Assembly: GCA_963923035.1 (NCBI GenBank)
Contig: CAWUKT010000023.1
Span: forward strand, 1 to 64,000
DNA from: CAWUKT01 sp963923035
GTDB lineage: Bacteria > Bacteroidota > Bacteroidia > J057 > JADKCL01
DNA length: 64,000 nt
Direction of reading: 5' to 3'
How positions within the stretch are numbered: position 1 is the first letter of the stretch; the number at the start of each line of letters is the position of its first letter. Positions 7,782-16,876 of the stretch are shown here, piece by piece. The position numbers were made by a program, and so were the translations under genes. Below the pieces are notes generated by a model. The model saw only the letters and a list, made by a program, of their open reading frames with translations. It was not told the DNA's origin and did no database searches.

Positions 7782-8447
7782 ATGGAAGAACAACTCATCG
7801 AATTGATTCAGAAGGTGGACGAGCTGGCGGCTACCCTGTCGAACCGGAACAATGCGTACAGCATCTTCCTGCCCTTCATTTCGGCGTTGATCGGTGCGTT
7901 GTTCAGTGCCGTTTTATTCCACAACCTGGCGATGCGGCGCGAAAGGCGGCAGCAGATTTACCAGCACACCCAGGAAATAGTGAACCAATTCTTCAGCAAG
8001 GAGTTCATTGGACACCGGGTCGCCTTGTGGGCGATGAGAAGTGCCGTCCTGGAGAAGAAAGCCAGCATTCGGTTCATTGCGTATGGTTATATTTACCCCA
8101 TCAAAAACAAGGCGTATGATGGCTCCCAGATCGATGGCCTGACCGAGCACCAGCACCTTACCTTGTTCTTTGGGTTCATTGAGCGGCTCGGGCTCTATAT
8201 CAGGAACAAGCAAATCGACCGGGGGATGGTCAAGGCAGCGCTCTCCTACGAAATGCTGTGGAAAGCGGATTTGATCCGGGCAATTGCGGAAGAGATTCGG
8301 GCCATTGCCCGGGAAACTTCTTCCCAAGAGCCCACCCTCGTCAACAATGTCCTCCTGGTCCTGGATACCCTGGAGATCACCAAAGAGCGGGACCAGATCA
8401 ACCCGAGCCATTTTCCCCTTAAAGAATTTGAAATAAACTCCCCATGA
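7782..8447 (+). CDS. Hypothetical protein with an N-terminal membrane helix
   Basis: A 221-aa protein. A short N-terminal helix (MEEQLIELIQKVDELAATL, possibly coiled-coil) leads into one membrane segment (about 27-47) followed by MRRERRQQIYQH, which places the remaining 170 residues in the cytoplasm by the positive-inside rule. The soluble part is alpha-helical with no motif I recognise. Its stop overlaps the start of the lipoprotein gene by 4 nt (ATGA), so the two are probably translated together. Confidence 0.75.
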   Translation: MEEQLIELIQKVDELAATLSNRNNAYSIFLPFISALIGALFSAVLFHNLAMRRERRQQIYQHTQEIVNQFFSKEFIGHRVALWAMRSAVLEKKASIRFIAYGYIYPIKNKAYDGSQIDGLTEHQHLTLFFGFIERLGLYIRNKQIDRGMVKAALSYEMLWKADLIRAIAEEIRAIARETSSQEPTLVNNVLLVLDTLEITKERDQINPSHFPLKEFEINSP

Positions 8448-8884
8448 TGAATAAACTGCGCCCCTTTCTTTTTCTCCTCCTCGCCCTGCCCATTCTCCTG
8501 GTCGGCTGCTCCCAAGACGGCGGCGCCTGCAATGAATGCCTGGAAATCACCACCAAAAATGTCCGGTATGTGGATGCGAATGGAAACAACCTCATTTTTG
8601 GAGACCAGGCCATTTACAACCCGAATGACATCACCGTCACCTCTGCGAGCAACGAATTCGTGGATGTACGACTCGACCCGGACCTGGAGGTCATCGCGTT
8701 CAGTCTCGAAGACGATTTTTCCTCTTACCGCATCCTGGTCGGTGATTCCTTGTTGGACGCCCTGGACTTTGAGTTGGCAGAACGGAACAGCGAACAGTGC
8801 TGTGGGACCGTGACCTTTTCCATCCGAACCCTTCTGAATGGGCAAGAGATCGACAACGGAGATATGATCACCATCGTCAAATAA
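8444..8884 (+). CDS. Hypothetical lipoprotein
   Basis: A 146-aa protein with a lipoprotein signal peptide: a hydrophobic stretch at about 7-20, then the lipobox LLVGC with the lipidated Cys at about 22. The mature part is beta-rich and has two further Cys pairs (CNEC near the N-terminus, QCC later) that may form disulfides. No family is recognised. It is translationally coupled to the gene at 7782. Confidence 0.78.
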   Translation: MMNKLRPFLFLLLALPILLVGCSQDGGACNECLEITTKNVRYVDANGNNLIFGDQAIYNPNDITVTSASNEFVDVRLDPDLEVIAFSLEDDFSSYRILVGDSLLDALDFELAERNSEQCCGTVTFSIRTLLNGQEIDNGDMITIVK

Positions 8885-8926
8885 TTCTCTCACTCCTGCT
8901 GCATTCGAGGCCTCCATACAGGACGC

Positions 8927-9679
8927 ATGAGATTCCGATTGAGACCCATCCTGTCCGAAATCAAGGAACTGTATGCCCAGCCGATCTCGGCCCAGCGGTT
9001 CCAGGCGTATATTTCCAAGCTGCAAGGCGGCAGCAAAGGCGACCTGGCCCTGCCCATTTCGGGTTTCAACCCGATGGCCAAGCCCCATGTCCTGGCCAAG
9101 ATTGAGGAGTTGGAGCAGTTGGAGGCGGAGAAATGGATGGCGGAAACCATTACTGAATTCAACGCCTCCCTGGACCAGCCGGACCAGGGCGAATTCATGG
9201 TCGTGCTCAATCTCGCGGACGATCTGAAGGGCGGCTGGACCAATTACTATGCGACGGACTTCGACAGCAAGTTCAAGTTGAATGCCTTTGTGCGCCGGAG
9301 ATTCTGCGTGCCCTATTTCTGGACCAGCGAATCGTATTCCGAGGCCATCATCCGGACCCGGACGCTGGAATACCTGAAGCGGACGGTTTACCGGGCCACC
9401 CAGCCGCAGCCCCAAACCCTGGCCGACCACCTCGAACAGGAAATTTTTTCCGCCTCCCTCTCCCCCGATGTCCATTCTTCTTCTTCCAAGCCCTCTCTCG
9501 AAGCCCCGGAGGCCTTCTTTTCCACCCACCGGGACAGCACCGCCCCCGACCTCATTTTCAACTTCTTCTACGGCGATGAAGGCTCGGCGAATCTGGGCTA
9601 CAAAACGTATGGCATCATCGGAATGAATGGCTTTGAATATGCGCGGATCCTGGCAGCGCGCCGAGAAGGCAGGGTTTGA
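8927..9679 (+). CDS. Hypothetical protein, unknown family
   Basis: A 250-aa soluble protein without a signal peptide. It has conserved-looking stretches (ALPISGFNPMAKPHV near the N-terminus, GGWTNYYATDFDSKF, RRFCVPYFWTSESYS) and a low-complexity Ser-rich linker at about 183-192. I recognise no domain. It is 42 nt downstream of the lipoprotein gene on the same strand and may belong to the same transcript. Confidence 0.75.
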   Translation: MRFRLRPILSEIKELYAQPISAQRFQAYISKLQGGSKGDLALPISGFNPMAKPHVLAKIEELEQLEAEKWMAETITEFNASLDQPDQGEFMVVLNLADDLKGGWTNYYATDFDSKFKLNAFVRRRFCVPYFWTSESYSEAIIRTRTLEYLKRTVYRATQPQPQTLADHLEQEIFSASLSPDVHSSSSKPSLEAPEAFFSTHRDSTAPDLIFNFFYGDEGSANLGYKTYGIIGMNGFEYARILAARREGRV

Positions 9680-9766
9680 AAGGGGGTAAAAAAGAACCTT
9701 GGCAATGGAAGGGGGATTTTGGGTGAATGGGGTATATTGCTCGAAACAAATGATCCCCTATCCGCC

Positions 9767-10264
9767 ATGAAAATTCTGACCCTCCTGAAACTGAGCCCGG
9801 CAATCGTCCTGTTGTTGCTCATCACCGCCTGCCAGGCCCCCGCGCCCGACAACCAAAATGTCCTGACTTCCGAAGAGGAGGCCATCGCCAAAGAGCTGAT
9901 TCAAGGGTCCTTTGACAAGATTTGGGGCGGCGTGGACTCCACCGAGATCCCCAACTACCACACCGACAATTTCATGATCCTCGAGCACGGGGAGATCTGG
10001 GACAATGACCGGATCAAGACCTATATCCGGGGCCAGCTGCAAAATGAGGAGCGTCCGCTCCGGAAAAACAGCATGGAGTATATCTCGATTGAAAAGTATG
10101 GCTCCTCCATTCAACTGGCCTACCACAACTACGCGGAGTTTACCCGGGCCGATACCTTGGTCGGCAATATGGAGTGGCTGGAAAGTGCCCTCGCAGTAGA
10201 GACGCCGGAGGGCTGGCGTTTGAAAATGATGCATTCCACCCGGGTTCCCCGACGTCCGAATTAA
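9767..10264 (+). CDS. SnoaL/DUF4440-like lipoprotein (NTF2 fold)
   Basis: A 165-aa protein. Start chosen at the ATG at 9767 because it opens a lipoprotein signal peptide (LLLLITAC, lipidated Cys about residue 24). The mature part fits a cone-shaped NTF2 fold: an N-terminal helix, the pattern HTDNFMILEHGEIWDNDRIKTYI, and a C-terminal strand GWRLKMMHSTRV. Members bind small ligands or act as isomerases, and in Bacteroidota many are uncharacterised surface lipoproteins. The ligand is unknown. Confidence 0.78.
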   Translation: MKILTLLKLSPAIVLLLLITACQAPAPDNQNVLTSEEEAIAKELIQGSFDKIWGGVDSTEIPNYHTDNFMILEHGEIWDNDRIKTYIRGQLQNEERPLRKNSMEYISIEKYGSSIQLAYHNYAEFTRADTLVGNMEWLESALAVETPEGWRLKMMHSTRVPRRPN

Positions 10265-10268
10265 GTTT

Positions 10269-10919
10269 ATGGACTCAGCCGCTGTCATTCATCTGAAATG
10301 CTCCTCGTGTGACCAGGCCTACGCATACCAGTATGCGGAGTACCGGGCGATTGAGGGGGAATGGCGGGAACAACAGGAGCATGCGACGTTGTTGGAAACG
10401 GAGCCGGAGGTGGGGAAACAGTACCTATTTCTCTTGCGTCCTCCTCTGATCCTCGATACCGACCAACCATTCTGGGCCGTTTACCTGAATCCCGGCTCCA
10501 GTCTGAACGGGATTGAAACCGAAGTGGACCTGGAAGCCGTGAGGTTTTGCAAATGCCGAACCGATCATATCAGACGTGTAGGTCCCGATAGCGCCCAGCT
10601 GGGCATTGAAGTGCTGGCAGTAAAGCGGGCCGGTACCTTGGCGACGGATCACCGCCCCGACATTCAGATGAAATCCCTCCTGGACGAGGGCGATACCTTC
10701 AGTCGGTATGGGACGACCGAGAATTTCCCGGTCTATGCCTATCTCGACGTGAGCATCCAGTCCGACTTGGGGATCAGTGCCATCGTGAAAAAGGAGCGCC
10801 GGACCAGCCGCATTGTAGCGGTCAATCAATGGGATTTCCACTTCAATGAGTGGATCCATTGTTCCATTCCGCTCAGTCCGGCCGAAGAGAAGCGCTTCGG
10901 GATCCGGCATGGATCGTAG
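10269..10919 (+). CDS. Hypothetical protein, unknown family
   Basis: A 216-aa soluble protein beginning 4 nt after the previous stop, so probably in the same transcript. An early CSSC (about 11-14) and a later CKC (about 93-95) might bind a metal. The rest is mixed alpha/beta without a motif known to me. The following 160 nt (10920-11081) contain no visible feature. Confidence 0.72.
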   Translation: MDSAAVIHLKCSSCDQAYAYQYAEYRAIEGEWREQQEHATLLETEPEVGKQYLFLLRPPLILDTDQPFWAVYLNPGSSLNGIETEVDLEAVRFCKCRTDHIRRVGPDSAQLGIEVLAVKRAGTLATDHRPDIQMKSLLDEGDTFSRYGTTENFPVYAYLDVSIQSDLGISAIVKKERRTSRIVAVNQWDFHFNEWIHCSIPLSPAEEKRFGIRHGS

Positions 10920-11081
10920 AAAGCCCCTTCTACCCTGACCAACATCAGTTGAATGGGCGCAAAGAACACCGCCCCATCGTTGATTGGGCTCCCGGGAATG
11001 TTTATTTTTGGCCACTGGGTTGCCCCTTCCTGAAAGCAAACCCATTTCTCTATACTACTGACCTGCAATCAAGATCCGGCC

Positions 11082-11414
11082 ATGAAAGCCACCATCACCT
11101 CCATCGAATTGAAAGGCCCCCTGAAGTTCTTCGCTTTGTCTTCCCGGGCCCTCCACATCATCCGGCAATTGAAAACGACCGATTGCAAGGACTTCAAGAA
11201 GCGGGGCGTCTGGACCATGCACTATACGATGACGCTGTGGAACAATGAGGAAGAGCTGCAACAATTCGCCCGCAGTGGCGCCCATTTGGAGGCGATGAAG
11301 GCTAGCAAGGACATGGCCAAAGAAATCCGGACCATCACCATCGAGACCGACCAATTGCCCAGCTGGGCCGAAGCGAAGGAGCTGCTGAAAAAGGGCAAGG
11401 TGATTGCCTATTGA
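11082..11414 (+). CDS. Small dimeric alpha/beta-barrel protein (DUF3291-like)
   Basis: A 110-aa protein with the layout of a ferredoxin-like dimeric alpha/beta barrel: two strands (ITSIELKGPLKFFALS), a helix with KRGVWTMHYTMTLWNNEEELQQFARSG, then a helix and a closing strand. Proteins of the DUF3291/antibiotic-biosynthesis-monooxygenase-like group have this order of segments. No heme or metal ligand is evident. The family call is tentative. Confidence 0.68.
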   Translation: MKATITSIELKGPLKFFALSSRALHIIRQLKTTDCKDFKKRGVWTMHYTMTLWNNEEELQQFARSGAHLEAMKASKDMAKEIRTITIETDQLPSWAEAKELLKKGKVIAY

Positions 11415-11548
11415 CCTCACTTCATCCTCCCTTCCTTCTCAGATCGCCCCTGCCCCAGCGCCACCATTTTCCCGGCCACCCGGGAGCATTGGAATCCATT
11501 CTCATTTTACGAATCCTCCCCCATCCCCTTTTCCGATCCCTTTTTTAC

Positions 11549-11556
11549 TACCTTTG
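11549..11556 (+). promoter_or_regulatory. -7 element before the DEAD-box helicase
   Basis: TACCTTTG matches TAnnTTTG exactly and lies 20 nt before the TTG start at 11577, which would give a leader of only about 14 nt. No clear TTG is found at the -33 distance. Confidence 0.5.
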
Positions 11557-11576
11557 CGCTCATAAATACACTTGAT

Positions 11577-13352
11577 TTGCAGACATTCAATCAATTAGGG
11601 CTTTCGGAAGACATTTTGGAAGTGCTACAAGAGATCGGATTTGAAACCCCGACTCCCATCCAGGAACAGGCCATTCCCCTGCTCCTGACCACCGAAAAGC
11701 CTGATTTCATCGGTCTCGCCCAAACCGGGACCGGCAAAACGGCCGCATTTGGTCTCCCCCTTCTGGACCTTATTGATGCCTCCGCTTCGCGGACCCAGGC
11801 CCTCATCATGGCCCCGACCCGCGAACTCGGTCAACAGATCGCCAACCAGTTGGTGATGTTTGCCCGCAACCTCCCCCAACTCAATATCGAGGTCGTCTAC
11901 GGAGGCAAACCGATCATTTCCAATATCCGCGCCCTCCGCAAACCCGTTCAGATCCTCGTGGCCACTCCGGGCCGCCTCCTCGACCTGATCCGACGGGGCG
12001 TTGTGAAGCTCGACCAGGTCGAATATGTGGTCCTCGACGAAGCCGACGAGATGCTGAACATGGGCTTCAAAGAAGACATCGACGCCATTCTGGACGAGAC
12101 GGGTGAGCAGCGGTCCATCTGGCTGTTCTCGGCCACCATGCCTCCGGCCATCCGCCGCATCGTCACGAACTACATGGACGATCCGATGGAGGTCAAGGTG
12201 AATGCGCAGCAGATCAGCAACAAAGACATCACGCACCAATATGTGGTGACCAAGGTCGCTCATAAGATTCCGGCCCTGCGCCGGTTCCTGGACATCCAGC
12301 CGGACATGCGCGGGGTGCTGTTTTGCCGTACCCGCCGCGAAACCACCCAAATCGCCACGGAACTCGGCGACTTGGGCTATAACGTCGCCGCCCTGAACGG
12401 GGACATGTCCCAGGCCCAACGCGACCAGGTCATGCGCCAGTTCAAGACTCGGGCGATGCAATTACTCGTCGCTACCGATGTGGCCGCCCGGGGAATCGAT
12501 GTCCAGGACCTCACCCACGTAGTCCACCATACGCTCCCGGATCAGATCGAGTACTATACGCACCGCAGCGGACGGACCGGTCGGGCGGGGAAAAAGGGCA
12601 TTTCGCTGGTCTTCATCCACCCCAACCAACGGCGGCGGATCAAGGACCTCGAGCACCGGATCAAGATCCAGTTTGAAGCGGTCGAGGTGCCCAGCCACGA
12701 AGAAGTCTTGACCCACCGCATCCGGCGTTGGGCGTCCCATATTGTCGAAGCGCCGGTCCATCGCCGCGCGCCCGAGTTCCTGGACAGCCTCAAGGACCAA
12801 TTGGAGGACCTGAGCAAGGAAGACCTGCTCGAACGCCTGATCAGCGGCCAGTTGGACCGCTTGATGGTGCGGGGAGAAGAGGAAGGCGACCTGAATGTCC
12901 GCCGCAAAAAGCGGGAACGGGACCGCGAGCGGGGCCCGGAGCGGGAGCGCGAACGCGGCCCCAACCGCGCTGAGCGCCGCCGGGCCTTCGAAGAAGAGCG
13001 TTCCGAAGCCAACCATTCCCGCCGTTACTTCATCAACGTCGGCACCATGGACGGTGCCACGGTCTACGAGCTCGTCCAGTTCATCGCCGAGACTTCTGGC
13101 ATCGCTCCGCAGGACATTTCGCGGGTCTCCCTGCAAAAGAACTGCGCGTATTTCGATGTCCCCGAGTCCCTGGACAAGGGCCTTTCGAACAAGTTTCGCG
13201 GCGTGACCGTCGAAGGCCGCCCGATCCGGGTGAACCGCGACCTGGAACGCAACCGCCCGGGAAAAGGCCCGAAGAAAGGCAAAAAAGGCAAGCGCAACGG
13301 CGACCGCATCAAGGCGAAGAAGAAGAAAAAAGGCAAGAAGGGGAAGTTTTAG
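11577..13352 (+). CDS. DEAD-box ATP-dependent RNA helicase, DbpA-type C-terminus
   Basis: A 591-aa helicase with all core motifs: Q-motif (GFETPTPIQEQAIP), Walker A (AQTGTGKT), Ia (PTRELGQQ), DEAD (VVLDEADEML), SAT, and VI (HRSGRTGRAG). After the two RecA domains comes an Arg/Glu-rich linker (about 445-475), a DbpA-type RNA-binding domain (about 480-555, YFINVGTMDG and SLQKNCAYFDVPE) and a Lys-rich tail. In E. coli DbpA this RNA-binding domain binds 23S rRNA hairpin 92, so a role in ribosome assembly or cold growth is expected. It starts at TTG: no ATG fits the conserved N-terminus. Confidence 0.93.
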   Translation: MQTFNQLGLSEDILEVLQEIGFETPTPIQEQAIPLLLTTEKPDFIGLAQTGTGKTAAFGLPLLDLIDASASRTQALIMAPTRELGQQIANQLVMFARNLPQLNIEVVYGGKPIISNIRALRKPVQILVATPGRLLDLIRRGVVKLDQVEYVVLDEADEMLNMGFKEDIDAILDETGEQRSIWLFSATMPPAIRRIVTNYMDDPMEVKVNAQQISNKDITHQYVVTKVAHKIPALRRFLDIQPDMRGVLFCRTRRETTQIATELGDLGYNVAALNGDMSQAQRDQVMRQFKTRAMQLLVATDVAARGIDVQDLTHVVHHTLPDQIEYYTHRSGRTGRAGKKGISLVFIHPNQRRRIKDLEHRIKIQFEAVEVPSHEEVLTHRIRRWASHIVEAPVHRRAPEFLDSLKDQLEDLSKEDLLERLISGQLDRLMVRGEEEGDLNVRRKKRERDRERGPERERERGPNRAERRRAFEEERSEANHSRRYFINVGTMDGATVYELVQFIAETSGIAPQDISRVSLQKNCAYFDVPESLDKGLSNKFRGVTVEGRPIRVNRDLERNRPGKGPKKGKKGKRNGDRIKAKKKKKGKKGKF

Positions 13353-13378
13353 GGGATGGGGTGGCGTAGCCACGTGTG

Positions 13379-13413
13379 AACAGCAGGCGCCCTTGGGTGG
13401 CTGCTGTTTTTTT
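13379..13413 (+). terminator. Terminator of the DEAD-box helicase gene
   Basis: AACAGCAG (13379-13386) pairs with CTGCTGTT (13401-13408), extended inward by CGCCC/GGGTG, and a run of seven T follows on the plus strand. It stands 26 nt after the helicase stop and separates it from the convergent caspase gene. Confidence 0.88.
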
Positions 13414-13423
13414 GTTGGGGGAG

Positions 13424-15475
13424 TTAGCTGTGGGCGAGGCGGAAGCCGAGGTTATTAAGCCTGAATTCAGGCCCCCAGTAGGTTTTGGAATCTATCCGGC
13501 AAACTTCCACAGGATCGTTCCAACTCCCTCCCCGGACGACCCGGTAATCCGTTTCCACGTACTCAATGTCCTCTTCACTCTCTTCGGCATCGTGGTTCAG
13601 ACCAAACCAATTGTCCCGACACCATTCCCATACATTTCCGCAGAGGTCGTAAATCTCCAGCTCATTGGGCCTCAATCTTCCAACTGGCTTGGGTTGGCCA
13701 TTCGAATTGTTCCGGGTCCAGGCCACTTCATTCACAGCATGGCTTCCCGCGTAGAGAAAGCCGTTGGTGAATTGACCTCCTCGAGCGGCATATTCCCACT
13801 CAGCCTCTGACGGCAATCTAAACTCCCCGCCAGTCAAGCCATTCAGGCCGGAGATGAAATCCAATGCTTCTTCCCAAGAGACACCTTCCACCGGGCAATC
13901 ATCGCGGTTGGGAAAATGGAGATGCTCTGGCAATTCTCCCATTACCGATTTCCACAGGGTTTGGGTAACCGGATACTTGGCCAGAAAAAATGTTTCTAAA
14001 TTCAATTCCCGCCATTCATTGGGCTCCTTCTCTCCTACATGGCTGAATACCGGCACATTCATGGTCCCGCCTTTGACCCTCACCATCTCAAAGTCAAACT
14101 CTTTGACCATGAACGACTTCTTGAGAATCAGAATGGAAGGAATCGAGGAGCTTTTCCTAGGGCTGGACTCATTTTGTTGGGCCTTGGCATCTAACTCAGC
14201 TTTCAGAGAGTTGATCACTTCTTGTTGAGCGGCATTTTCCTTGTTCAAAGCCTCAACCTCTCTGAGTAGCCCACTTTCCCGTTTTTTTAATTCTGCAATC
14301 GTTGTATCCTTTCTTTCACCTTCAGTTAAAAGCTGGTCTCGAACGGCTCCCAAATGGTCCACCTGGTTTTCCAATTTAGAGAAATCGCTGCCATTCCCCT
14401 CTTCAAGGGAGGAGATTCGATCTTCCAAGTCCTTCACCTGATCTTCGACCTTCTCCCTGATCAAAGGTTCTATGATTTCCTTGTAGCGGGGATACTGTCG
14501 GCAAAACTCTATCTCTGCTTCGATGGCTTGGAGGAGTTTTTCTTTTTCCGGGCCGTCTTTGAGATCGTTCAGCGCATCATCCTTGAAGCCTTTCAGCAGC
14601 CTTTGGGTTCTACGAACTTTTCCCAACCTGATTTCGGCCCGGTACTCTTCCAGATCGCGTAGGAAGTCTTGTCGTTTGATCAGATCGACATCGAAACGGC
14701 TGTTTTTAACGAATAAGAAATCCTCCCCTGTGATTTCTTCGCTGGCCCGGTACTGGGGCCGCATCCCTGGATTCCGGAGGCCCACCCTTCTTTTCAGTTC
14801 CTTGTACAAGGAAGCGAGGTCCACCATCTCGACTTCACTGGGAATCCCCTCTTTCAAGGTGCCCAGAAACTCTCGGGTGAATTCGCTGAAGTCTTCGTCT
14901 GGATTGAAATAAGATTTCTCAGTACTGTTTGAGGACGTGAGGGTGAAGGTTCCTTTGTGCGCGAAAAGTTCCTTTTCAAGTTCATCCTCTTCCCCCATCA
15001 CGGCCATCCCCGAATGGCAGGCATCGATGATGACGATGCGTTTGTTGATGCCTGAATCGGCAATCATTTGCATGATTCCCTGGTAGCGAATGCCGGTATT
15101 TTGGAAGTTGTTGACGTGAAAAATATCGGTTTCCTGGCTGGCCAGGAAATAGTCTTTGTTGTCCCGGGTTCGGATGCCGTGTCCGGTGAAATAAAAAATC
15201 AGGTTCTCCAGCTTCTTTTCCCTGGCCTCTTTCCTACTCTCTGGCAATGCCCTCCTAATCTGTTCGATGATATCCTTGCTCTCGCCCCCCTGAATTGTGA
15301 TCACTCGTTCCGGAGGGATTCCAAATAAGTCTTGATCCTGCAAAAGGTCGGAAAACGACTGAACGTTGTTGAAGGCTGGAAGAATTGAGGAAAAATTGTC
15401 GTACTCCTTTACGCCAACCAACACGGCCAGGGTGCGATCAGAACGTAGCTTGTATTTGATATTCCGTTTGGACAT
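13424..15475 (-). CDS. Caspase-like (peptidase C14) / coiled-coil / FGE-sulfatase domain protein
   Basis: A 683-aa protein in three parts. Residues about 12-265 form a caspase-like protease with the catalytic dyad His99 (FYFTGHGIRT) and Cys153 (IIDACHSGMAV). About 270-430 is charged and helical with a coiled-coil (LKKRESGLLREVEALNKENA). About 455-683 is a formylglycine-generating-enzyme-like domain (MVRVKGGTM, FRLPSEAEWEYAARGG, CGNVWEWCRDNW, VVRGGSW, GFRLAHS), a fold often used as a binding module. The ATG at 15475 follows AGAGGAGAA, one of the few Shine-Dalgarno-like sequences here. Paired with the small EACC1-like gene upstream, it fits the caspase-effector class of regulated conflict systems: the FGE part may sense a ligand and release the protease. 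Confidence 0.9.
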   Translation of the reverse strand: MSKRNIKYKLRSDRTLAVLVGVKEYDNFSSILPAFNNVQSFSDLLQDQDLFGIPPERVITIQGGESKDIIEQIRRALPESRKEAREKKLENLIFYFTGHGIRTRDNKDYFLASQETDIFHVNNFQNTGIRYQGIMQMIADSGINKRIVIIDACHSGMAVMGEEDELEKELFAHKGTFTLTSSNSTEKSYFNPDEDFSEFTREFLGTLKEGIPSEVEMVDLASLYKELKRRVGLRNPGMRPQYRASEEITGEDFLFVKNSRFDVDLIKRQDFLRDLEEYRAEIRLGKVRRTQRLLKGFKDDALNDLKDGPEKEKLLQAIEAEIEFCRQYPRYKEIIEPLIREKVEDQVKDLEDRISSLEEGNGSDFSKLENQVDHLGAVRDQLLTEGERKDTTIAELKKRESGLLREVEALNKENAAQQEVINSLKAELDAKAQQNESSPRKSSSIPSILILKKSFMVKEFDFEMVRVKGGTMNVPVFSHVGEKEPNEWRELNLETFFLAKYPVTQTLWKSVMGELPEHLHFPNRDDCPVEGVSWEEALDFISGLNGLTGGEFRLPSEAEWEYAARGGQFTNGFLYAGSHAVNEVAWTRNNSNGQPKPVGRLRPNELEIYDLCGNVWEWCRDNWFGLNHDAEESEEDIEYVETDYRVVRGGSWNDPVEVCRIDSKTYWGPEFRLNNLGFRLAHS

Positions 15476-15503
15476 TTCTCCTCTCAATAGTCAGGTTTTG
15501 GGC

Positions 15504-15890
15504 TCATTCCTCCCCACCACACAATTCCTGAAAACGCCGTTGGAATTCGGCTTGCGCCTCATTCCTTTTCTTCTCGGACTTGACCTGAAAGGTCATCTTG
15601 AAGGACTGACCATTGTGGGGGCACATCGCCGAGAATTCTACTTCGGCGTCCACATGGGAAAAGCGTTCCCACAACTTTTTGAAGAGCCATTCAATCCGAT
15701 TGACAATCAATCCTGAAACCGCCCCTGTGATGATGGGCAGTATAAGCTCGTCGGCCATGGTTCCTGCCTCAGGGGCTTCCTTCTTCAAATCCACTTCCAA
15801 ATCCTCCAAATCATGCTCCACCACATAATCGTACAGCCATACCGCCTCTTGCTCTGCATTGGACATGTTCAGCTTCAACTCAAACTTCAT
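15504..15890 (-). CDS. EACC1-like small partner of a caspase effector
   Basis: A 128-aa protein: an N-terminal beta/alpha part (about 1-45), a central helical hydrophobic segment MADELILPIITGAVSGLIVNRIEWLFKKLWERF (the family's hallmark layout, given here as about residues 45-77), and a C-terminal beta-strand pair (DAEVEFSAM, FKMTFQVKS). This matches effector-associated constant component 1, the small protein that accompanies caspase, trypsin and other effectors in regulated bacterial conflict systems. It precedes the caspase gene by 28 nt on the same strand. The identification is by architecture and context; the molecular role of the family is not settled. Confidence 0.68.
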   Translation of the reverse strand: MKFELKLNMSNAEQEAVWLYDYVVEHDLEDLEVDLKKEAPEAGTMADELILPIITGAVSGLIVNRIEWLFKKLWERFSHVDAEVEFSAMCPHNGQSFKMTFQVKSEKKRNEAQAEFQRRFQELCGGEE

Positions 15891-16070
15891 AGAATCAAAC
15901 GTTTATCGATGTCCTCTCAAATTATTCAATTTTCACTATTCATGCAGGGGTGATGGAGTATTTTTGTGACTTTACTACCACTAGCTTTCCGATTCCAACA
16001 CTTTTTGGCAATTGCAAAGGCGATAAACGTCGGAAGTCATTATCTTTAAGGCTATTGTATTCCCACGCTT

Positions 16071-16838
16071 ATGTTCATTTCAAATCATTCATCCGGGGTC
16101 CAATTTTATCAGCTCATCGGGAATTGCCAGGAAAAAATTCGCTTGGTCATGCCCTTCCTCGGCACCAATGAATTGGATCAGATCATGGACGCCCGCCAGA
16201 AAAACGTTCCCTTGGAATTGGTAACGGGCTATGACATTGAGGACTTGTTCCGTCGGGAGACGCACCTTGAAGCCATCGAGAAACTGATTCGAAATGAGGA
16301 CAAGGTGGTGGGTATTCCTGGCCTTCAAGGCAGTTTCTGCTTGTTTGATCAACAGCATGCGATGGTACGTTCGGGTCCGATTACCCGGTTTGGCGATTGG
16401 GCAGAGCGGGATTATGGGGTGTTTGTCCTAAATCAAGGCGCTATCCAATCGATGCTACGGGATTATGAAAACCTACTCCGAAATGTTGATTCGAAGGTCA
16501 TCGACCTAAAACGCTTGGAGGAAATTGCATCTGCTTTGGCGAAGTTGGGACTGGACGATGGGCCGGTCGAAACGCTGAGCCGGGAGGAAATCAAAGAGAA
16601 ATACCGGTTGACTGGTTGGACTTTTGATGTCTTCGACTGCCTAACCCGAATCAAAGGAGATGAGTTTGTAGCTGGGGATGTGTATTAGTTTGAGAAAGAA
16701 TTGTCCCGCCTTCACCCTCGAAATAACAATGTGCAAGAAAAAATCAGACAACAACTTCAGAAGCTACGTGACAAAGGATTGGTTGAATTTGTTAAGCGAG
16801 GCCATTACCGAAAACTAAATGGGTTAAAAGGGCTGTGA
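16071..16838 (+). pseudogene. PLD-like protein with DpnI-type winged helix, interrupted by TAG
   Basis: The open frame from ATG 16071 encodes 205 aa resembling one phospholipase-D-type repeat (EKIRLVMPFLGTNELDQIM, LELVTGYDIEDL, FCLFDQQHAMVRSGPITRFGDWAERDYGVFVLN). It then stops at TAG (16686-16688). The same frame continues past the TAG with FEKELSRLHPRNNNVQEKIR and QQLQKLRDKGLVEFVKRGHY to TGA at 16836-16838. That is a complete winged helix of the kind at the C-terminus of DpnI and Dam-replacing proteins. A single sense codon at 16686 would restore a 255-aa PLD-wHTH protein. The HxK motif is not intact (His-Ala-Met), so catalytic activity is doubtful. The surrounding sequence is visibly richer in A+T than the core genes. 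Confidence 0.75.
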
Positions 16839-16876
16839 TAGATTGTCGGACAATGCGTAAGGTTTTATTTTGAGAA

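Noticed and set aside
7140..7806. Several open frames with 7-residue or 14-residue repeats
   Set aside because: They arise because the 21-bp repeat has no stop in any frame; starts and flanks are not protein-like and one overlaps the gene at 7782.
13424..15475. Diversity-generating retroelement acting on the FGE domain
   Set aside because: No reverse transcriptase, template repeat or accessory gene is seen anywhere in the window.
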